Positions 60,371-64,000 of a stretch of DNA of 64,000 nucleotides are shown piece by piece. Under the pieces are notes generated by a model, which was given only the letters and a program-made list of their open reading frames with translations, was not told the origin of the DNA and did no database searches. The stretch's first letter is position 1, and each line of letters starts with the position of its first letter. The translations under genes and the position numbers were made by a program. The stretch covers positions 2,371,501-2,435,500 of the forward strand of contig NZ_CP109017.1 of the NCBI RefSeq assembly GCF_036226765.1, given 5' to 3'. Source of the DNA: Streptomyces sp. NBC_00670. GTDB lineage: Bacteria > Actinomycetota > Actinomycetes > Streptomycetales > Streptomycetaceae.

Positions 60371-60616
60371 CTACGGCTCCTCCCGCCAGCCCTCCCACTC
60401 GCCCGCGAAGGCGTCCAGCTCCGCAGGGTCGAGCCGGTTCGCCTCGTCGCGCAGCACCAGCAGCCACTGCGCGTCCTCGGCGTCGTCCTCGCCGGCCAGC
60501 GCGTCCCGGACCAGCTGCGGCTCCTCGTCCAGCCGGAACCGTTCCCCCAGCGCCTCGGCCGCCTCCTCCGCGGCGTCGCGGTCGGGCAGCACCAGCACGT
60601 GTCTCACATCGCTCAC
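60371..60616 (-). CDS. Small acidic protein, unknown function
   Basis: The 81-residue protein starts at GTG 60616: SDVRHVLVLPDRDAAEEAAE, then EPQLVRDALAGEDDAEDAQW, LLVLRDEANRLDPAELDAFA. It is strongly acidic with a ferredoxin-like beta-alpha-beta look. It resembles ribonuclease E inhibitor RraB-like short proteins only superficially. It lies between the YceI fusion and holA on the same strand. No family is assigned. Confidence 0.65.
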   Translation of the reverse strand: MSDVRHVLVLPDRDAAEEAAEALGERFRLDEEPQLVRDALAGEDDAEDAQWLLVLRDEANRLDPAELDAFAGEWEGWREEP

Positions 60617-60677
60617 GCCGCCATTGTGCGCGACGGCCGCCACGTCGAGGCGCGGCCTCCCCCGGCCGGAACCCCGC

Positions 60678-61556
60678 TCAGCCCTGCCGCACGATCTGTA
60701 TGTCCAGCTCGACCTGGATGCTGGGCCCGACCACCGCGATGCCCCGCGCCAGCATCGTCTGCCAGCTCACCGTGAAGTCGTCACGGTGCAGCTCGGTGGT
60801 GGCCCGGCAGGCCGCCCGCACCTCGCCCTCCATGCCGTTGCCGAGTCCGAGGTACTCGACGTCGAGCGTCACCGTCCGCGTCACGCCGTGCAGCGAGAGG
60901 GCCCCGGGCACCGCCCACCGCGCCCCGCCCCGGTGGACGAACCGGTCGCTGTAGAACTCCAGCGTCGGGAACCGCGCCACGTCCAGGAAGTCGGCGGACC
61001 GCAGATGGTCGTCGCGCATCTTCACATTGGTGTCGATGGACCCGGCGTCGATCACCACGTGCAGCGCGGACTGCTCCGCCGGGTCGGCGATGCGCACGGC
61101 ACCGGCGAAGGAGTTGAACCGCCCGTGGATCCGGGCCAGTCCGATGTGCCGTGCGGTGAACCCGATGGAGGAGTGCGCCGGTTCGATCGCCCAGTCGCCC
61201 GTCGCCGGCAACTCGGGCGGCCGGGACACCTGGAGGATGACGTCGCCCAGCGAGGCCAGCGAGTCCGCCGCGACGACGGCGTTCGCCCGGAAGGGTGCGT
61301 ACCCCTCGGCGGACACGGCCAGCCGGTACTCCCCGGCCGGCACCGTCGCCAGGATCTGCCCGTAGGGGTCCGTGCCCCCGCTCACCACCACCCGCCCCAT
61401 GGCGTCGGCGACCGTGAACTCCGCCTGCGGCACCGGCTGGTTGACGGGATCGAGCACACGGCAACTGATCACCCCGGCATCGGGCGGCGTCCGTACCGAG
61501 GCGAGCGGGCCGGTCCGCTGTCGGTTCGATCGGTTGCCCAGCCGGCGGACCCTCAT
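60678..61556 (-). CDS. YceI-family protein with N-terminal carboxypeptidase-regulatory-like domain
   Basis: From ATG 61556 the protein has 292 residues; GTG 61565 is an alternative. AGAGG lies 10 bp upstream of the ATG. Residues about 25-112 are a transthyretin-like beta sandwich (VISCRVLDPVNQPVPQAEFT ... VPAGEYRLAVSAEGYAPFRA). Residues about 118-290 are YceI (WAIEPAHSSIGFTARHIGLA, RIHGRFNSFAGAVRI ... ARFPTLEFYSDRF ... GALSLHGVTRTVTLDVEYLG), a lipocalin-like barrel that binds isoprenoid or amphiphilic ligands. No signal peptide is evident, although YceI proteins are often exported. Confidence 0.85.
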   Translation of the reverse strand: MRVRRLGNRSNRQRTGPLASVRTPPDAGVISCRVLDPVNQPVPQAEFTVADAMGRVVVSGGTDPYGQILATVPAGEYRLAVSAEGYAPFRANAVVAADSLASLGDVILQVSRPPELPATGDWAIEPAHSSIGFTARHIGLARIHGRFNSFAGAVRIADPAEQSALHVVIDAGSIDTNVKMRDDHLRSADFLDVARFPTLEFYSDRFVHRGGARWAVPGALSLHGVTRTVTLDVEYLGLGNGMEGEVRAACRATTELHRDDFTVSWQTMLARGIAVVGPSIQVELDIQIVRQG

Positions 61557-61799
61557 CAGCAACACACCTCTGTACGACGTGACTACATCCGTTACCGAAG
61601 ATACATTCGATCACTGTTGCGGCTTTCGGGGCAACTCGACGCCACATCGCGGGAATCCGGCGGATGCGCCGGGTTCTGCGCACAGGAAACACACATCACC
61701 CCTTTCCTCCTGCTCGCGGGGGACGCCGCGACAGGGCCGGCGCGCCCGATTCCGGTGATGCGGCAGCGGCGTGGGACGGCCCGGACCGGCCCCCTGACC

Positions 61800-64000
61800 T
61801 CAGTCACGCGCCACCGCCAGCCGGTCGCCCCCGCCGGTGACCGCGACCGCACCGTCCTCGTCCGTGCGCAGCACCGTCGCACCCTCCGCCCGCAGCGCCG
61901 CGACCGTGCTCGGGGCCGGGTGGCCATAGGGGTTGTCCCGGCCGCAGGAGATGAGAGCGAGGCGTGGGGCCACCCTGCGTATCAGGTCCGCGTCCTGGTG
62001 GGCGCTGCCGTGGTGTGCCACCTTCAGGACGTCCACTCCGGTCAGCTCTTGGGCGGCGGGGGAGGCCAACATGGCCTGCTGGGCAGGGGGTTCGAGGTCG
62101 CCGAGGAGCAGCAGGCGCAACCCGGCCGACCTCACCAGCAGGGTGACGCTGGCGTCGTTGGGTCCGTCCGGCTCCGGCACGGGGTCCGACGGCGGCCAGA
62201 GCACCTGCCAGGTGAGCGACCCGGTCCGCCGCCGCTCCCCCGCCGCGGCGCGGGTCAGCGGGATGTGCCGGGCGGCCGCCTGGGCCCGTACCCACAGCGC
62301 CTGTTCGGCGGGCTCGGCGAACCCGGTCGTCTCGATCGCCCCCACCGCACGGCCCCGCAGCACACCGGGGAGCCCGGCCACGTGGTCGGCGTGGAAGTGG
62401 GTGAGCACCAGCAGCGGGACGCGGGTGATGCCGAGCGCGCTCAGGCACCGGTCCACCAGCACCGGGTCGGGGCCGGCGTCCACCACGATGCCGGTGCCCT
62501 CGCCCGCCGCCAGGACGGTCGCGTCGCCCTGGCCCACGTCGCACATCGCGTACCGCCACCCCGGCGGCGGCCACCCCGTGATCACCCTGGTCAGCGGCGG
62601 TGGCCTGACCACCACCAGGGCCAGGAGCAGCGCGGTCGCGGCCGCGAGCCAGGGCCGCCGCAGGATCCGCCGCCCGACGGCCACGACACCCGCCGTGACC
62701 ACCGCCAGCAGCAAGGCCCCGGTCCAGCTGCCCGGCCAGTCCACCCCCGCGCCCGGCAGTGACGCCCCGGTGCGGGCGATGTCCGCGATCCAGCCGACGG
62801 GCCACCCCGCGCACCACGCGAGCCCCTTGGCGAGGGGCATCGCCACCGGCGCCGTCGCCAGGGCCGCGAAGCCCAGTACGGTGGCCGGGGCGACCGCGAA
62901 CTCCGCGAGCAGATTGCACGGCACCGCCACCAGGCTCACCCGGGCGGACAGCACCGCGACCACCGGGGCACACAGCGCCTGCGCGGCTGCTGCCGCCGCC
63001 AGCGCCTCGGCCGGACGCGGCGGAACCCCTCGTCGCCGCAGCGCGGCACTCCACCGGGGTGCCACGGTCAGCAGCGCGCCGGTCGCCAGCACGGAGAGCA
63101 GGAAGCCGTACCCACGGGCCAGCCACGGGTCGTACAGCACCAGCAGCAGTACCACCGCCGCCAGTGCCGGGAGCAGCGATCTGCGGCGCCCGGTGGCGAG
63201 GGCGAGCAGCGCGACCGCGCCGCAGGCCGCCGCCCGCAGCACGCTCGCGTCCGGCCGGCACACCACGACGAAGCCCAGCGTGAGCACGCCGCCGAGCAGC
63301 GCGGTCCCGCGCAGCGGGATGCCGAGCCGGGGGGCGAGTCCGCGGCGCTCCGCGCGCTGGGCGAGCCCCGGCGGGCCCAGGAACAGGGCCAGCAGCAGCG
63401 TGAAGTTGCCCCCGCTGACCGCCAGTAGATGCGTGAGGTCGGTCGCCTTGAACGCGTCGTCCAGTTCCGGGGTGACCCGTGCGGTGTCCCCCACGACCAG
63501 TCCCGGCAGCAGCGCCCGCGCGTCCGAGCCGAGGCCGGCGGTCGCCTCCCGGAGCCCGGCCCGCAGCCGCCCCGCCCAGCGCTGCGGTGCCGAGGGCGCC
63601 GCCACCGTTTCGGGCGGCCCCTTCCCCCGTACCCGTAGCACGGCCGCCACCCGGTCCCCGCCGGACAGCGCCGGCGCGAGCCGTGCGACCACCCTCAGCC
63701 GGGTCGACGGCAGCAACTCCAGCCAGGGCGACCGCCGGTCACCGCTCGCGCCGGGTCCCGGCCCGGCTGCTCCGGTTCCGGTCCCGGCCGCCCCGGCCCC
63801 GGCGGTGCCGGCTCCCGCCTCCGCCGCCGTTCCGGTTCCGGCCGTCCCGGTTCCCTCGGCCGTGATCCGGTGGCCGCGGGCGTCGACCAGGAGCAGTACC
63901 GGCGTACGGACCGCCGCCGTCGTGCCGTCCGGTCTCGTCAGCCGTCGTACGTCCGCGTGCAGCAGCACCGCGGTCGGCGCCGCGTGGTCGCCGACGACCT
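61800..64000 (-). CDS. comEC: ComEC/Rec2 DNA-uptake channel protein (N-terminus cut by the window edge)
   Basis: The frame is open to base 64000, so the N-terminus is missing. It contains an OB-like/DUF4131 part (RLRVVARLAPALSGGDRVAA), the Competence domain with about nine membrane helices (FKATDLTHLLAVSGGNFTLL starts it), and a C-terminal metallo-beta-lactamase domain: YAMCDVGQGDATVLAAGEGT, VLTHFHADHVAGLPG, KVAHHGSAHQD. ComEC imports single-stranded DNA in competent bacteria. Its role in Streptomyces is unclear. An Ala/Gly/Thr-rich linker lies near 63740-63860. Confidence 0.93.
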   Translation of the reverse strand, partial: VVGDHAAPTAVLLHADVRRLTRPDGTTAAVRTPVLLLVDARGHRITAEGTGTAGTGTAAEAGAGTAGAGAAGTGTGAAGPGPGASGDRRSPWLELLPSTRLRVVARLAPALSGGDRVAAVLRVRGKGPPETVAAPSAPQRWAGRLRAGLREATAGLGSDARALLPGLVVGDTARVTPELDDAFKATDLTHLLAVSGGNFTLLLALFLGPPGLAQRAERRGLAPRLGIPLRGTALLGGVLTLGFVVVCRPDASVLRAAACGAVALLALATGRRRSLLPALAAVVLLLVLYDPWLARGYGFLLSVLATGALLTVAPRWSAALRRRGVPPRPAEALAAAAAAQALCAPVVAVLSARVSLVAVPCNLLAEFAVAPATVLGFAALATAPVAMPLAKGLAWCAGWPVGWIADIARTGASLPGAGVDWPGSWTGALLLAVVTAGVVAVGRRILRRPWLAAATALLLALVVVRPPPLTRVITGWPPPGWRYAMCDVGQGDATVLAAGEGTGIVVDAGPDPVLVDRCLSALGITRVPLLVLTHFHADHVAGLPGVLRGRAVGAIETTGFAEPAEQALWVRAQAAARHIPLTRAAAGERRRTGSLTWQVLWPPSDPVPEPDGPNDASVTLLVRSAGLRLLLLGDLEPPAQQAMLASPAAQELTGVDVLKVAHHGSAHQDADLIRRVAPRLALISCGRDNPYGHPAPSTVAALRAEGATVLRTDEDGAVAVTGGGDRLAVARD

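Overview
The window is chromosomal DNA of a Streptomyces (or very close relative). Base composition is very high in G+C, GTG starts and 4-bp ATGA/GTGA gene overlaps are frequent, and several gene blocks are typical of the genus: WhiJ/Scr1-type XRE regulators with DUF397 partners, DUF3097, a tricorn protease homologue, a HAMP-array hybrid kinase, and hrcA-dnaJ2 under a CIRCE element. From memory, the order glyS, znuACB-zur, uppS, recO, leuA, phoH-ybeY-era, tricorn, hrcA-dnaJ2, hemW, lepA, rpsT, holA, comEC matches the Streptomyces coelicolor core region around SCO2500-SCO2570. I see no tRNA, rRNA, CRISPR array, insertion sequence or prophage. Both ends cut genes: a P-type ATPase on the left and comEC on the right.

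Layout. 1-2862 is the N-terminal part of a CtpH/CtpI-type P-type ATPase, followed by a small membrane-associated protein and a NIPSNAP protein. 3.9-6.7 kb holds an NADPH:quinone-type oxidoreductase facing a DJ-1/AraC-type regulator across a 46-bp palindrome, then a TetR regulator; an MmyB-type regulator follows. 7.9-12.6 kb holds glyS and the zinc uptake operon znuA-znuC-znuB-zur with a double Zur box. 12.7-14.3 kb is uppS-recO. 14.3-16.8 kb is an island of toxin-antitoxin-like modules: two small overlapping genes divergent from an XRE/DUF397 pair, then higBA. 16.9-22.6 kb holds a TerB-like protein, leuA with a leucine leader peptide, an M4 protease with an emfourin-type inhibitor, and a family 1 glycosidase. 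22.7-27.4 kb is phoH-ybeY-CBS transporter-like protein-yjbR-cytidine deaminase-like-era.

27.5-31.9 kb holds a sugar kinase, a glucarate-dehydratase-like enzyme with its downstream dehydratase, and an RlmA/TlrB-type methyltransferase. 32-38.9 kb holds adenine deaminase, RNase Z, a HIT protein, a repeat-filled gene-free stretch, tricorn protease and a lipoprotein. 38.9-46.8 kb holds a VOC protein, rsmE, a nitronate monooxygenase-like enzyme, dnaJ-hrcA, a metallo-hydrolase, DUF3097 and hemW. 46.9-54.3 kb is a signalling block: a PP2C/ATPase regulator divergent from a giant HAMP-repeat hybrid kinase plus a response regulator. 54.4-64 kb holds an acyl-CoA synthetase, lepA, rpsT, holA, a small protein, a YceI fusion and comEC.

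The most notable unexplained signals are: a modular repeat family in at least seven intergenic regions, usually placed just after stop codons; the 46-bp palindrome at 4964-5009; the 106-bp exact repeat inside the HAMP array; amino-acid repeats inserted inside the ATPase domain of the PP2C protein; a higB gene whose conserved N-terminus lies upstream of any ordinary start codon; and a cytidine deaminase-like protein without its zinc site at the cdd position next to era.
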